64,000 bases of DNA from Streptococcus mutans (GCF_006739205.1 NZ_AP019720.1:1736001-1800000), one strand, 5' to 3'. Counted from the stretch's first letter, positions 9,799 through 19,127 are shown. The notes: generated by a model from the sequence alone, not told the origin. Numbers and translations: made by a program.

Positions 9799-10818
9799 AT
9801 GATCAGACAAAAAATTGCCGTACTAGGTCCTGGTTCTTGGGGAACCGCCTTATCCCAAGTTCTTAACGACAATGGTCATGAAGTCCGTATCTGGGGAAAT
9901 ATTCCTGAACAGCTTGATGAAATTAATGAACATCATACTAACAAGCGTTATTTTAAGGATGTGGTCCTAGATGAAAAAATCAAAGCTTATCACGATTTAG
10001 AGGATGCTCTTAAGGATATTGATGCTGTCCTTTTTGTTGTTCCAACAAAAGTAACACGCTTAGTGGCCAAGCAAGTTTCACAAATTCTTGATCACAAAGC
10101 CGTTGTCATGCACGCTTCTAAAGGATTGGAACCGGGCACTCACGAACGCTTATCTGTCATCCTTGAAGAAGAAATTCCAAATCATCTTCGAAGCGACATA
10201 GTTGTTGTTTCCGGACCCAGCCATGCTGAGGAAACCATCGTGCGCGATATTACCCTGATTACAGCGGCATCTAAAGATTTAGAAGCCGCCAAATACGTTC
10301 AAAAGCTCTTTAGCAACAACTATTTTCGTCTTTACACCAATCCCGATGTTATTGGTGTGGAAACTGCTGGTGCCCTGAAAAATATCATTGCTGTTGGGGC
10401 AGGAGCACTCCATGGAATGGGGTATGGTGATAATGCTAAAGCAGCTGTTATCACACGCGGTCTAGCCGAAATTACACGTTTAGGCGTCAAACTGGGAGCT
10501 GATCCGCTCACTTACAGCGGTCTGTCTGGTGTTGGAGATTTGATTGTTACTGGAACTTCTATCTATTCACGTAATTGGCGAGCCGGAGATGCTCTAGGAC
10601 GCGGAGAAAAATTGGAAGACATTGAAAGAAATATGGGAATGGTTATTGAAGGAATTTCCACAACAAAGGTCGCCTACGAACTTTCTCGAGAACTCAACGT
10701 CTATATGCCAATTACCTGTGCTATTTATCAGTCAATTTATGAAGGCAAAAATATTAAAGAAGCTATCACTTCTATGATGTCAAATGAGTTTAGAGCGGAA
10801 AATGAATGGAGTAAATAA
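9799..10818 (+). CDS. gpsA: Glycerol-3-phosphate dehydrogenase [NAD(P)+]
   Basis: 339 residues. It reduces dihydroxyacetone phosphate to sn-glycerol-3-phosphate for phospholipid and teichoic acid synthesis. The N-terminal GPGSWGTAL is the NAD-binding GxGxxGxA loop. GPSHAEE, the catalytic lysine context [15 protein letters not shown], and [17 protein letters not shown] are family signatures. It is followed after one base by galU, and the two form an operon. Confidence 0.97.
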   Translation: MIRQKIAVLGPGSWGTALSQVLNDNGHEVRIWGNIPEQLDEINEHHTNKRYFKDVVLDEKIKAYHDLEDALKDIDAVLFVVPTKVTRLVAKQVSQILDHKAVVMHASKGLEPGTHERLSVILEEEIPNHLRSDIVVVSGPSHAEETIVRDITLITAASKDLEAAKYVQKLFSNNYFRLYTNPDVIGVETAGALKNIIAVGAGALHGMGYGDNAKAAVITRGLAEITRLGVKLGADPLTYSGLSGVGDLIVTGTSIYSRNWRAGDALGRGEKLEDIERNMGMVIEGISTTKVAYELSRELNVYMPITCAIYQSIYEGKNIKEAITSMMSNEFRAENEWSK

Positions 10819-10819
10819 T

Positions 10820-11740
10820 ATGCCAAGTAAAAAAGTCAGAAAAGCTGTCATCCCTGCGGCAGGTTTAGGAACACGTTTCCTTCCTGCTACCAAGGCTCTT
10901 GCCAAAGAAATGCTACCAATTGTTGATAAACCAACCATTCAGTTTATCGTTGAAGAAGCTTTAAAATCAGGCATTGAAGACATCCTAGTGGTTACAGGTA
11001 AATCAAAACGTTCTATTGAAGATCATTTTGATTCAAATTTTGAACTTGAGTACAATCTTGAACAAAAAGGAAAAACAGATTTACTTAAACTCGTTAATGA
11101 TACTACTGCAATCAATCTCCATTTTATCCGTCAAAGCCATCCGCGCGGGTTAGGTGATGCTGTTCTTCAGGCTAAAGCCTTTGTAGGTAATGAACCTTTC
11201 GTTGTTATGCTCGGTGATGATTTGATGGATATTACAGATGACAAGGCTATCCCTTTGACACGTCAACTCATGAACGATTATGAAGAAACGCATGCCTCAA
11301 CGATTGCAGTCATGGAGGTTCCCCATGAAGATGTTTCTGCCTATGGTGTAATTGCTCCTCAAGGAGAAGGAGTTAGTGGCCTTTACAGTGTCGATACTTT
11401 TGTTGAAAAACCTGCTCCTAAGGAAGCGCCTAGCAATCTAGCTATCATTGGTCGTTACTTATTAACGCCGGAAATTTTTACAATTCTTGAAACACAAGAA
11501 CCCGGTGCTGGCAACGAAGTTCAATTAACAGATGCCATTGATACTCTTAATAAAACACAACGTGTTTTTGCACGTGAATTTAAGGGAAAACGTTATGATG
11601 TTGGTGATAAATTTGGTTTCATGAAGACTTCAATTGATTATGCACTTAAACATCCACAAGTTAAAGAAGATTTAAAAGCTTATATTATTGAACTTGGTAA
11701 AAAATTAGACCAAAAATCGACTCAAAAGAACTCGGATTAA
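10820..11740 (+). CDS. galU: UTP-glucose-1-phosphate uridylyltransferase
   Basis: About 306 residues. It makes UDP-glucose for the rhamnose-glucose polysaccharide, galactose metabolism and glycolipids. Motifs: [19 protein letters not shown] (nucleotide-binding), FVEKP, and the C-terminal [11 protein letters not shown]. The ATG at 10820 is used because the conserved protein begins [15 protein letters not shown]; a longer frame starting at 10784 would overlap gpsA. Confidence 0.96.
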   Translation: MPSKKVRKAVIPAAGLGTRFLPATKALAKEMLPIVDKPTIQFIVEEALKSGIEDILVVTGKSKRSIEDHFDSNFELEYNLEQKGKTDLLKLVNDTTAINLHFIRQSHPRGLGDAVLQAKAFVGNEPFVVMLGDDLMDITDDKAIPLTRQLMNDYEETHASTIAVMEVPHEDVSAYGVIAPQGEGVSGLYSVDTFVEKPAPKEAPSNLAIIGRYLLTPEIFTILETQEPGAGNEVQLTDAIDTLNKTQRVFAREFKGKRYDVGDKFGFMKTSIDYALKHPQVKEDLKAYIIELGKKLDQKSTQKNSD

Positions 11741-11747
11741 ACCGAGT
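11730..11747 (+). terminator. galU terminator with the stop codon in its loop
   Basis: ACTCGG pairs with CCGAGT, followed by TTTTTATT. The loop ATTAAA contains the galU TAA (11738-11740), so translation termination and hairpin formation share the same bases. It lies between convergent genes. Confidence 0.8.
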
Positions 11748-11761
11748 TTTTATTATGACAA

Positions 11762-12433
11762 TTATTTATTAAAGGCTAGATAAAGGATTCCAGAAGCAAG
11801 GCCTAAATACAAAATTAAAATGGGCAAGCGTTGCCTAAGAGAGAAAAGTTTTCCTTCAGCAAAACTAGGCAATATAAAAGCAGAGCAAATCCCACCAATA
11901 ATCCCTCCTAGATGTCCTGCAATACTAATATCAGGCATAAAAAGATTAAAAATAAGATTAACCACAATTAAAGCTTGATAGCTGCGTCCCAACTGTTTTA
12001 AATATGGGTTGTGTCCAAAATAACCTAGGACAACAATCGCCGCAAAAAGCCCAAACAAAGAAGTTGAAGCACCTGCTGCAACTACATTTGGAGTCAAATA
12101 AAGCGTAAAAATATTTCCCATAATTCCTGACAAAAGGTACAGGAGCAGAAATCGCCACGAGCCCCAAATATTTTCTGCCAATTGACCGACAAAATAAAGT
12201 GCTAAACTATTAAATAGGAAATGTTCCCAACCGATATGAACAAAAATCGGAGTGATCAAACGCCAAAGCTGATTAGGATTGTGAACAACCAAGTCACCAT
12301 ACATCCCACCAAAATTAAAAACAGCTAAGGTGGTATTTGCTTGTCCTAAATAAACAACTTGCATCGTCAAAAAAACGAGAGTCGTTAGCAGGACTAAAAA
12401 AGAAGTTGCAGGATATTTTTTAAAGGTCTCCAC
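11762..12433 (-). CDS. gluP: Rhomboid-family intramembrane serine protease
   Basis: 223 residues with about six or seven membrane helices. The rhomboid signatures are present: HIGWEHFLFNSLALY (conserved H and N), the nucleophile Ser in GASTSLFGLF, and the second catalytic His in IAGHLGGIIGG. Rhomboids cut substrate transmembrane helices; the native substrate is unknown. The start is a GTG at 12433 after a perfect AGGAGG ten bases upstream, overlapping the end of fau1 by 14 bases, so translation is coupled. The symbol gluP is by analogy with Bacillus. Confidence 0.85.
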   Translation of the reverse strand: METFKKYPATSFLVLLTTLVFLTMQVVYLGQANTTLAVFNFGGMYGDLVVHNPNQLWRLITPIFVHIGWEHFLFNSLALYFVGQLAENIWGSWRFLLLYLLSGIMGNIFTLYLTPNVVAAGASTSLFGLFAAIVVLGYFGHNPYLKQLGRSYQALIVVNLIFNLFMPDISIAGHLGGIIGGICSAFILPSFAEGKLFSLRQRLPILILYLGLASGILYLAFNK

Positions 12434-12956
12434 TGACCAACACCTCCTTTACTGGAATGTCAAAAAAACTAGGCTCAAAAGTGAACTGTTGAAAAGAATA
12501 AATTGTGCTGACTGTATCACCCTGAAAATCTGCCAAGTATTGATCATAATATCCCGCACCAAAACCTATACGGTAGCCTTCATTGTTAAAAGCAAGCCCC
12601 GGAACATGGATGAGATCAATAGCTGATTTTTCAAGAGCCTCCTCACTTCTTGGTTCCTTAAGGCCAAATTTAGTAATTTGTAAATCTGCTTCATCATAAA
12701 CAACAAAAATCATTTTCCCTTGAGGATAGGTTTTAGGAACAACTATGCTTTTATTATCTCTTTGAGCTTGCTCAATCAGCAAAGATGTGTCAAATTCAAA
12801 AGGAAAAGCTAAATAAGTTGCAATAACATGTGCTTTTTGATAAGCCTCTAATTGAATAAGTTCTTCCAAAAGTTGCTCATCTCTGAGCACTTTTTTGGCT
12901 TTATCTTGTTTTTTCAAATCTTCAATGACTTGAGTACGATAGTCCTTTTTCATCAT
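12420..12956 (-). CDS. 5-formyltetrahydrofolate cyclo-ligase
   Basis: 178 residues of the MTHFS/YgfA family. It converts 5-formyl-THF to 5,10-methenyl-THF with ATP. The N-terminal basic region, AYLAFPFEFDT, VPKTYPQGKMIF, VPGLAFNNEGYRIGFGAGYYDQYL (the ATP/folate-binding signature) are all recognisable. Two adjacent ATGs start the frame (12956 and 12953), and neither has a strong ribosome site. It is paired with the rhomboid gene, an arrangement common in streptococci. Confidence 0.9.
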   Translation of the reverse strand: MMKKDYRTQVIEDLKKQDKAKKVLRDEQLLEELIQLEAYQKAHVIATYLAFPFEFDTSLLIEQAQRDNKSIVVPKTYPQGKMIFVVYDEADLQITKFGLKEPRSEEALEKSAIDLIHVPGLAFNNEGYRIGFGAGYYDQYLADFQGDTVSTIYSFQQFTFEPSFFDIPVKEVLVSGDL

Positions 12957-13100
12957 GTTACTATCATAACACGATTAAGATTTTTTTCCTACGCTTAAAC
13001 ACAAAAAGAATTTTTAAGGAAATAAGTAGCCAAAAGGCCATAAAACATTAAAAAAGCTTGTAACAAAAGGGTTCTTATTCTAATAAAATAAATATTTTAA

Positions 13101-13133
13101 TTTAAGGTTTCTTTAAGGTTTCTCATATATACT
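13101..13133 (+). promoter_or_regulatory. CiaR-controlled promoter
   Basis: TTTAAG (13101-13106), five bases, TTTAAG (13112-13117), ten bases, then TATACT (13128-13133). TTTAAG-N5-TTTAAG placed ten bases before a -10 is exactly the CiaR activation architecture described for streptococcal csRNA promoters. The two hexamers and spacings are seen directly. No coding sequence follows on this strand. Confidence 0.85.
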
Positions 13134-13139
13134 TTAATC

Positions 13140-13255
13140 ATCCTAAAACAACCACTTCCCCAAGTGGTTGGGGAGATAAACTTTCCTATTTTATTTCCCC
13201 TTTTTCATAAATCTCCTGGGCATTCAATGAAATTGGATGCCCTTCCCTTTTTCTT
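13140..13255 (+). ncRNA. Probable CiaR-dependent small RNA (csRNA)
   Basis: About 115 nt, beginning roughly seven bases after the -10. The 5' part forms a nine-pair hairpin, CAACCACTT-CCCC-AAGTGGTTG (13149-13170). A long pyrimidine-rich unpaired stretch follows, with TTTCC, TTTCCCC and TCTCC, which could pair with Shine-Dalgarno sequences. The 3' end is a GGGCATTCAAT / ATTGGATGCCC hairpin (13218-13242) followed by TTCCCTTTTTCTT. Pneumococcal csRNAs share this plan: two terminal hairpins around an anti-ribosome-site region. They act on targets such as comC. The exact ends and targets here are inferred, and I do not know whether this locus is already annotated. Confidence 0.8.
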
Positions 13256-13291
13256 AAAAAACCTTGCAGACTTAAATCTACAAGGTTTTTT
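13256..13291 (-). terminator. Terminator overlapping the dapL stop codon
   Basis: AAAAAACCTTG pairs with CAAGGTTTTTT around an AGA..TCT-containing loop. It works in both directions: it ends dapL on the minus strand and could back up the csRNA terminator on the plus strand. The dapL stop codon (13292-13290) lies within the stem. Confidence 0.78.
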
Positions 13292-14420
13292 AATTCGTTC
13301 TGGTCTTCAAGAAGCCACTAATATTATCAACTGCAAATGACAAAGCTTCTTCTCTGGGACTCATCTTAGGATGATGAAGTGCATAAGGTGTGTCAATTCC
13401 CAGCCAGAACATAACACCGGGGATTTTATTGAGCAGATAGCCAAAATCTTCACCAGTCATAGCTGGTAAACAGTCTATCAAATTGACAGCAGACGCATTT
13501 TCAAAATAAGTCATCAATTGTTTAGCCAATTGAGAATCATTTTCAACTGGCAAATAGCCACCTTGTTTGAGTGTAACATCTACTTCTAAATCAAAAGAAG
13601 TTGCAATTCCTCGAGCCATTTCCTGCACCCGCTTTTGAATCAAAAGACTCATGTCCTGAGTCAGGGTTCGGATGGTTCCATGTAAGGTAGCTGTTTCAGC
13701 AATAACATTATTGGTTGTCCCAGCATGCATAGAACCAAAGGTCACAACTCCACCCTCAATGGGATCAACATTACGACTGACAATGGTTTGAACTTGTGTA
13801 ATAAAGTAAGAAGCAGCTACAAGGGCATCATTAGCATTATGAGGAAAGGCAGCATGACCGCCCTTACCTTTGAAAGTGATGAAAACTTCACAAGTCCCAG
13901 CAAATAAGGTAGATGTATTAGTTGCAATATCACCAACTTTAAAATCTGGGCGGACATGCAAACCATAGAATTCATCAGGCTGCCAATTACCAAAGGCGCC
14001 ATCTTCATACATGAGCATACCACCTGCTTCATTTTCTTCTGCTGGCTGAAAAAGAAAGAGTAAGTTATTTTTAGGCTGTACTTGCACCATTGTATCAAGT
14101 AAGCCAAGAGCAATGGTCATATGCATATCATGGCCGCAAGCATGCATACGCCCTTCATGCTGACTGGCAAAAGCAAGCCCTGTTTCTTCAACGACAGGAA
14201 GCGCATCAATATCGGTACGCCAACCGATTGTTTTTTGAGGACGAGAACCTTTTAAAAAGACTAAAATCCCTGTACGCCAGGTCCTCTGCTCAACAAAGTC
14301 TTTACCATTGGTGATTTCAGCAATACGTTCCAAGAGATAAGCTTGCGTTTTAAATTCTTCCAGACCAATCTCTGGAATTTGATGCAAATCACGACGAATT
14401 TTGATTAAATCTAAAGTCAT
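13290..14420 (-). CDS. dapL: N-acetyldiaminopimelate deacetylase (M20D amidohydrolase)
   Basis: 376 residues. It removes the acetyl group from N-acetyl-LL-diaminopimelate in the acetylase branch of lysine synthesis. Metal-binding motifs: [10 protein letters not shown], the HACGHDMH metal site, [11 protein letters not shown], and [10 protein letters not shown] near the C-terminus. Other M20D members are hippurate or indole-acetyl-amino-acid hydrolases, but dapH lies upstream on the same strand, which supports the lysine role. The start is the ATG at 14420. The 755-base gap from dapH is unusual for this pair. Confidence 0.85.
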   Translation of the reverse strand: MTLDLIKIRRDLHQIPEIGLEEFKTQAYLLERIAEITNGKDFVEQRTWRTGILVFLKGSRPQKTIGWRTDIDALPVVEETGLAFASQHEGRMHACGHDMHMTIALGLLDTMVQVQPKNNLLFLFQPAEENEAGGMLMYEDGAFGNWQPDEFYGLHVRPDFKVGDIATNTSTLFAGTCEVFITFKGKGGHAAFPHNANDALVAASYFITQVQTIVSRNVDPIEGGVVTFGSMHAGTTNNVIAETATLHGTIRTLTQDMSLLIQKRVQEMARGIATSFDLEVDVTLKQGGYLPVENDSQLAKQLMTYFENASAVNLIDCLPAMTGEDFGYLLNKIPGVMFWLGIDTPYALHHPKMSPREEALSFAVDNISGFLKTRTN

Positions 14421-14481
14421 TTGAGTTTTCCCTTTGTAAAAGCTTGAGAATGTAGAAAAAGTCTTCTTTTGAGACTTTCCT

Positions 14482-14694
14482 TAGGTGATACGGACGGTAG
14501 CGATGAGGAAACTTTCGTTTCTTTATGTCCCAACCTGAAATAGCTTTATGACTATTTCAGCCTTCGGAATTCCATACCTAAAACCAAGATACAAAGGGCG
14601 TTAAGCGGATAAAGGCAAAATAGGGAGTACGACGCGGAATCATTAAGATTCTAGGAGGACTCATCTTTTTGCCACAATCCGCAGCCCGTGGTCA
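14482..14694. repeat. Non-coding repeat family A, copy 1
   Basis: This stretch shares an ordered series of blocks with 35525-35712: GATACAAAGG, TAAGCG, GCAAAATAGG, GACG, a short hairpin (GAATC..GATTC here, AATGCT..AGCATT there), TTATCTTTTT-like, CACA, and AGCCCGT/AGCCGT. The termini look weakly inverted (GATACGG near the left end here). No reading frame is present. It looks like a small mobile or REP-like element; the boundaries are approximate. Confidence 0.5.
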
Positions 14695-14727
14695 GTTAAG
14701 ATTTGAGCCTAAGGTCTCAAATCTTCC

Positions 14728-14869
14728 GAGTGCCTGAAACATTAAAGTTTCAGGCACTCTTATCACGACGGAAAATCTCGTTTAGAGCTCGCTTCGCTCG
14801 CAAATAAGAAAAATTAAAATTTGCAGAGCTTAAAAATTTTTTACATTGAAAAATAGGTTTATCTTCAGT
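14728..14869. repeat. Non-coding repeat family B, copy 1
   Basis: It begins with a perfect 13-pair hairpin, GAGTGCCTGAAAC..GTTTCAGGCACTC (14728-14759). About 20 bases later it continues TCTCG..GAGCTCGCTTCGCTCGCAAAT, then ATTTGCAGAGCTT and AGGTTTATCTT. The same order is found at 27001-27165: a long perfect hairpin of different sequence, then TCTCG, CACTTCGCTCGCAAAT, ATTTGCAGAACTT and AGGTTTATCTT. GCAAAT and ATTTGC can pair, so the element is strongly structured. Confidence 0.6.
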
Positions 14870-14872
14870 CTG

Positions 14873-14911
14873 AAGCTTGAGTCTTACTCAAGCTTTTAGA
14901 TATTTTTTTTG
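14873..14911 (+). terminator. Terminator-like hairpin in the dapH-dapL gap
   Basis: AAGCTTGAG pairs with CTCAAGCTT (14873-14895), followed by TTAGATATTTTTTTT. It is oriented for a plus-strand transcript, which would have to be non-coding since no plus-strand gene is visible in 13300-15175. It may belong to the repeat element. Confidence 0.5.
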
Positions 14912-15175
14912 ATGTGTCACGCTGTGGTGTGATATATTGTTTATGATCGCTACAATCGCAGCATAGTTGCTAAAACAGTATTAAGTCAGAATCTTTGCTT
15001 TGAAACTAAGAACCAAGGTACAGGCATAACTGATCTTAGGCAATCCAAAAACAACAAAGTCTCAGAGTAAATAGACGCACTAGTCTTAGTTGACCGAATT
15101 TCCTAAGCCATCCAACTATGAAAAAATTAGTCCTTGGCAGAGCAGCGACAAAGCTGTCAAAGATTATCTTAACAC

Positions 15176-15874
15176 TTAGAGGTTACGAAGAGCATCTTCT
15201 AAAGCAGTCTTTTGCTGCGTTTTTTCATCAATTTCTTTGATAACACGCGCAGGCACACCAGCTACCACGACATTGTCAGGGACATCTTGAGTTACAATAG
15301 CACCTGCTGCAACGACCGAACCACTCCCTACTTGCACCCCTTCAATAATAACCGCATTGGCACCAACCAGAACATTGTCTCCAATACGAACGGGATCTGC
15401 AGAAGCGGGCTCAATGACACCAGCAAGTACTGCACCTGCACCGATGTGACTGTTCTTACCAACAGTTGCGCGACCCCCAAGAATAGCTCCCATATCAATC
15501 ATGGTTCCTTCACCAATTTCAGAACCGATATTGATAATAGCCCCCATCATGACCACAGCATTATCTTCAATGGTCACTTGATCACGAATGATGGCACCCG
15601 GCTCAATACGAGCATTGATGTTGCGTTTATCTAGCAAAGGTACTGCAGAATTGCGGCCATCCTGCTCTACCACATAGTCTTTATTTTCTGTTAAATTAGC
15701 CAGAAGCGGCTCAATGTCCTTCCAATCACCGAAAAGAACATTGCCAAGCTTGACAACATTTTCAGGAAGAGCAGCAGCCAAGGCTCCTTCAAAAGTCACC
15801 TTGACATTAGTCTTCTTTTCAGCATTGCCGATGAAAGCAATGATTTCTTGCGCAGACATTTTTTGTGCAGTCAT
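15176..15874 (-). CDS. dapH: Tetrahydrodipicolinate N-acetyltransferase
   Basis: 232 residues. It acetylates tetrahydrodipicolinate with acetyl-CoA in lysine and diaminopimelate synthesis. The N-terminal domain ([20 protein letters not shown]) is the DapH-specific region. Residues from about 90 on form a left-handed beta helix of hexapeptide repeats ([42 protein letters not shown]). The ATG at 15874 follows GGAG by eight bases; a frame seven codons longer lacks a ribosome site. An extended -10 TGCTATAAT lies about 35 bases upstream. Confidence 0.94.
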   Translation of the reverse strand: MTAQKMSAQEIIAFIGNAEKKTNVKVTFEGALAAALPENVVKLGNVLFGDWKDIEPLLANLTENKDYVVEQDGRNSAVPLLDKRNINARIEPGAIIRDQVTIEDNAVVMMGAIINIGSEIGEGTMIDMGAILGGRATVGKNSHIGAGAVLAGVIEPASADPVRIGDNVLVGANAVIIEGVQVGSGSVVAAGAIVTQDVPDNVVVAGVPARVIKEIDEKTQQKTALEDALRNL

Positions 15875-15942
15875 ATCTTTTATTCTCCAATTCAAAAGTC
15901 GTTAATTATTATTATAGCAAAAAATTGTGGTTTGGCTAGAGG

Positions 15943-15969
15943 AAAAGAAAAAGACCTCTGTTCGAGGTC
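15943..15969 (-). terminator. Terminator at the end of the sorbitol operon
   Basis: In the minus sense GACCTC-GAACA-GAGGTC is followed by TTTTTC. It separates the decayed end of the sorbitol operon from dapH. Confidence 0.75.
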
Positions 15970-16096
15970 AAAAGCTATCATTGTCATCCTTGAGACATTT
16001 CTTTCAATTCATCACGATAATCTTTTAAAAATTGTATTAAGTCGCTTTTTCCAATAGTAGATCTTTTACCCATCGTTTTCAAAGTAAAATAAGCAG

Positions 16097-16440
16097 TTAA
16101 TTGAGACTAACAGCGACAGCTGATACGCCAACTTCTAAGGTACGATTTATCTGCTCAACCTTTTTATAACTGGCTCCAAGAACTTTTGCCACGGCTCTTG
16201 CTTGTGCAATGTTTCCTGCGATAAGTGCGATGGTGGTAGCTATATTGAGATTTCCCATACGATTATAATAAAGAGAGACATAATCTATACCGCCTGACAA
16301 TAACTAAATAAAAACCAGCATTTTAGTATAGATAGCCGTTGCTGTTTCATGAATTCCTGCGTTTTGAGTTGCTTAATAACCTGCAGATCCACGAGTATAA
16401 TAGGAATTTTAATATAGTTGTTACACCAGTTAAAAGAAAA
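16097..16440 (-). pseudogene. Decayed TalC-type aldolase (fructose-6-phosphate aldolase/transaldolase)
   Basis: Three pieces of one protein can be read in different frames. First comes LTGVTT..IKIPIILVDLQVIKQLKT, matching the GVTSNP and IKVPVTPDGLAAIKTLK parts of TalC. After a frameshift comes GIHETATAIYTKML, matching GYNITATAIYTSMQ. After an in-frame TAG comes GGIDYVSLYYNRMGNLNI, matching AGADYLAPYFNRMENLDI, then KVLGASYKKVEQINRTLEVG, matching KILAASFKNASQV. A 67-codon open piece (16300-16097) remains but starts inside the fold. It is the last gene of the sorbitol operon, where a sugar-phosphate aldolase would make sense. A further remnant, MGKRSTIGKSDLIQFLKDYR, may follow at about 15985-16072. 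Confidence 0.82.
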
Positions 16441-16508
16441 ATATTCTTATAAAAACGAATGTTCTACAAATTAGTAGTGTATAACGTTAATTGCATCGTA
16501 ACTACTTC

Positions 16509-16874
16509 CTAATCAAAAATTTGAATAAGGGAACCTGCTTCAAGCTGAACAGGGAATTCTGCTTGTATATGAAGTGTCCCCGGTAATGAACTTTCCTTTG
16601 AACCATCCAATGAGATAGTGATATGGCCAAGTCCTGTTAAATTCTTTTCAACAACACTGCCAACAGCTGTAATTTGACAGTCATTGCCATTAATAACAAG
16701 ATGCCCGTCCTTTTTAATATGCCCACTTAGATTTTTATTATCAATTTTATAACAATAATCTGCCAGATCTTGAGGAGCCTCTTCTCCAAAGAGAATAAGC
16801 ATATTGGCATCTTTAATCATGCTGAGAGCTTCTGGTCCAACAGCCAGCACTTTTGCTTCAAAAATTTTAGTCAT
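16509..16874 (-). CDS. srlB: Sorbitol PTS enzyme IIA
   Basis: 121 residues of the glucitol/sorbitol IIA family. It takes phosphate from HPr and passes it to the IIB domain of SrlE. The beta-rich sequence with GHLVINGNDCQITAVGSVVEKNL and GHITISLDG is characteristic, and the length matches. It is 41 bases downstream of srlE in the same operon. Confidence 0.9.
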   Translation of the reverse strand: MTKIFEAKVLAVGPEALSMIKDANMLILFGEEAPQDLADYCYKIDNKNLSGHIKKDGHLVINGNDCQITAVGSVVEKNLTGLGHITISLDGSKESSLPGTLHIQAEFPVQLEAGSLIQIFD

Positions 16875-16915
16875 TTTATTCCCCTTTTTCTAATAAACAA
16901 TTAAGTTTACACATT

Positions 16916-17926
16916 TTATTGATAAAGTCCAATACTTGCAATCCATGCTACAATGACACGTGGTACACCATTTAGGAAACGCGAGTAAAGAACAGATGGA
17001 ACACCGACTTCTACTGTTTCAGCAGTTGACTCAGACAAGCCAAGCGCCACAGGGATAAAATCACAACCATTTTGCGTATTAATAGCAAAAAGAGCCGGGA
17101 GAGCCATTTGCGGCGGGATAGTTCCCTTACCAATTTCAACCCCAATCAAGGTGCCAATAATTTGTGAAATAACAGCACCAGGTCCAAGAAGAGGTGATAA
17201 GAATGGTAGTGAACAAATGAATCCGATTAGGATAAGTCCCCAAATATTACCAGCCAGCGGCACCATGAGTTTAGCTAACCATTTACCCACACCTGATCCT
17301 TGAATAAAACCAATCAGAAGTGATACAAAAGCCATAAAAGGAAGAATAGTATTTAATAATGTTTGAATAGCATCACGCGCTGCTTGATTAAAAACAGCAA
17401 CCACTTTACCAGCCCCCATACCAATACGAGCAATAACACTCTGTTGTGCACGTTGCTCAGTGATTTTTTTACTGGTATCATAGGTGCCGGTGCCTATTTG
17501 AGATTGAACAGTCTCAGCTTTCGCTTCTTTCGTTTCAATACTGCCTGCTGATTCCTCAATTGAGGTAATCTGCTCCATACCAACAGCCGAAACATAAATA
17601 TCTTCAGTAATGTATTGGGCTAAAGGTCCGCTCTTACCAGTTGCAACAATATTAATCGTAGGTATCCCTTTTTTAGGATAAATACCACAACGTAGGGTGC
17701 CACCACAGTCAACAATAGCCAGAGCGATTTCTTCATCCGGAATAGAGGTTTTAAAACCATTAACAGCTTCCATTCCTGTTAATTCAACAATTTTATCAAC
17801 AATTTCAGGTTTTTCACCACCACCTGTGATATAGATAAATTTATGCTTTTCATCAGTTGGTGCAATAATCAAAGGGCCGCCAAACCCACCATTTCCTTTT
17901 ACAATTTTAATGTTTCTGTAAGCCAT
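16916..17926 (-). CDS. srlE: Sorbitol PTS enzyme IIBC (SrlE)
   Basis: 336 residues. The N-terminal IIB domain ([18 protein letters not shown] ... [14 protein letters not shown]) carries the phosphorylatable Cys in DCGGTLRCG. The C-terminal half has membrane helices of the IIC2 part ([20 protein letters not shown] and [21 protein letters not shown]). With SrlA and SrlB it imports sorbitol as sorbitol-6-phosphate. Confidence 0.92.
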   Translation of the reverse strand: MAYRNIKIVKGNGGFGGPLIIAPTDEKHKFIYITGGGEKPEIVDKIVELTGMEAVNGFKTSIPDEEIALAIVDCGGTLRCGIYPKKGIPTINIVATGKSGPLAQYITEDIYVSAVGMEQITSIEESAGSIETKEAKAETVQSQIGTGTYDTSKKITEQRAQQSVIARIGMGAGKVVAVFNQAARDAIQTLLNTILPFMAFVSLLIGFIQGSGVGKWLAKLMVPLAGNIWGLILIGFICSLPFLSPLLGPGAVISQIIGTLIGVEIGKGTIPPQMALPALFAINTQNGCDFIPVALGLSESTAETVEVGVPSVLYSRFLNGVPRVIVAWIASIGLYQ

Positions 17927-18016
17927 GATTTTTCTCCTTTAATCTAGCCTGCAAAATGAAATAAGCAACGATACTTTTATGTTTATATCACGCTTATTAC
18001 TGTTTGCAAATTATTC

Positions 18017-18559
18017 TTAATCAAGGGTTTTGCTCAATGTAATTCCTTGTTGTTTGCATACCCAAGCGGTTGTGAAATCAGTCACCCAGCCAGAAACAAA
18101 ATTCATTAAAAGCCCTACTAGCAGATAACGAATAGCTAGATCCATCTGACTTAAACCAAGTGTTTTTATCCCTGATGCAATCCCCATCCATACAAACAAC
18201 TCACCAGGATTGATGTGTGGAAAGACACCGTTTGAAGTATGACAAAACTGCATTTGAGAAGCGATATAGCTTGGCTTGTAATACTCCGGCATAAAGCGCC
18301 CCATACTAATCGCCATTGGATTCCCAAGCATAAAGGCAGAGATAAAAGGCAGAATCATATAGCGACTAAGCGGATTTTTAGCAGATATTCGGGCTAATTT
18401 ATTAACTTTTTCTTCTCCAAGCAGAGCAATCAGTGCATTCATTGCAACTAAGAGCATCAGAACTACTGGAACAATACTGGTCATCCAACCTACAAAATTG
18501 TCGCCCCCAGCTTGGAACAGTTTCATGAACCCTTCAGCAAATTTTGTAATATAAGACAT
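18017..18559 (-). CDS. srlA: Sorbitol PTS enzyme IIC (SrlA)
   Basis: 180 residues with about four membrane segments. PFISAFMLGNPMAISMGRFMP and FCHTSNGVFPHINPGELFVW are the conserved glucitol IIC regions. It forms the permease with SrlE. Confidence 0.92.
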   Translation of the reverse strand: MSYITKFAEGFMKLFQAGGDNFVGWMTSIVPVVLMLLVAMNALIALLGEEKVNKLARISAKNPLSRYMILPFISAFMLGNPMAISMGRFMPEYYKPSYIASQMQFCHTSNGVFPHINPGELFVWMGIASGIKTLGLSQMDLAIRYLLVGLLMNFVSGWVTDFTTAWVCKQQGITLSKTLD

Positions 18560-18638
18560 AATAACCTCCTTTATCTGTATTAAGAAGCAAAGAAAATTTA
18601 GTCTAAGGTTAATTCTTCACTCTAACACATTTCTTTAT

Positions 18639-19127
18639 TCAAATTTTAGTTTCATGACGTTTTTTTAACTTAAAACGTGATAATAAGAATTTAGTCTGTA
18701 ACCTAATATCAAGTAATGGCGTCTGTTTGGCAGACTCTTTATAAATACCTGCCTCTGTTTTTAGAAAAACAGCTCTCGCATCTTCAATAGCAATGCGCAG
18801 TAACTTATTTTCCTTACGAATGAGGGGATTATAGCTGTCAAAATAATGGAGGTCCTGTCCAATATAATCTGACATATCTTTAAAACGAGCAGCCATGGTA
18901 ATACCCTGCATCTTTTTAGCAGCCAAAACCTTACCATCTTTATCAATAGCAAACATAACGATGGTCCCAGCTCTGATCTTACCAGACCGACGTCCAATAG
19001 CTACACGTCCTAGACGCCTTAATTGCCTATAAATGCTATTAAAATGTTTTATTTGCTTTAAGCCTAATATGATTTGAACTGCATAGGCTGCTAAAGCAAA
19101 GAGACCAAAAATAATCATAAAATTCAT
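18639..19127 (-). CDS. gutM: Sorbitol operon accessory protein GutM
   Basis: 162 residues with one N-terminal membrane segment (MIIFGLFALAAYAVQIILGL) and then a basic cytoplasmic region (RQLRRLGRVAIGRRSGKIRAG). GutM family proteins act with the operon regulator as positive factors; the mechanism is unclear. Its start overlaps the gutR stop (TGATG), so the two are translationally coupled. Confidence 0.85.
   Translation of the reverse strand: MNFMIIFGLFALAAYAVQIILGLKQIKHFNSIYRQLRRLGRVAIGRRSGKIRAGTIVMFAIDKDGKVLAAKKMQGITMAARFKDMSDYIGQDLHYFDSYNPLIRKENKLLRIAIEDARAVFLKTEAGIYKESAKQTPLLDIRLQTKFLLSRFKLKKRHETKI

Larger units (their letters stand above)
14421..15175. other. 755-base gene-free gap between dapH and dapL
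   Basis: The gap contains repeat A copy 1, repeat B copy 1, several further hairpins (GATTTGAGcc..ggtCTCAAATC near 14700) and a stretch near 15003-15050 (CAGGCATAACTGATCTTAGG) that weakly resembles 39430-39470. No protein-coding frame with a ribosome site was seen. It interrupts what would otherwise be a dapH-dapL operon. Confidence 0.6.

Noticed and set aside
11958-12167. Cys-rich 69-codon frame inside the rhomboid gene
   Set aside because: It is an alternative frame of the conserved rhomboid sequence with no start signal.
16097-16300. Idea that the 67-codon frame after srlB is a circular bacteriocin or immunity gene
   Set aside because: Its sequence aligns with the middle and end of TalC aldolases, and further TalC pieces lie upstream in other frames.
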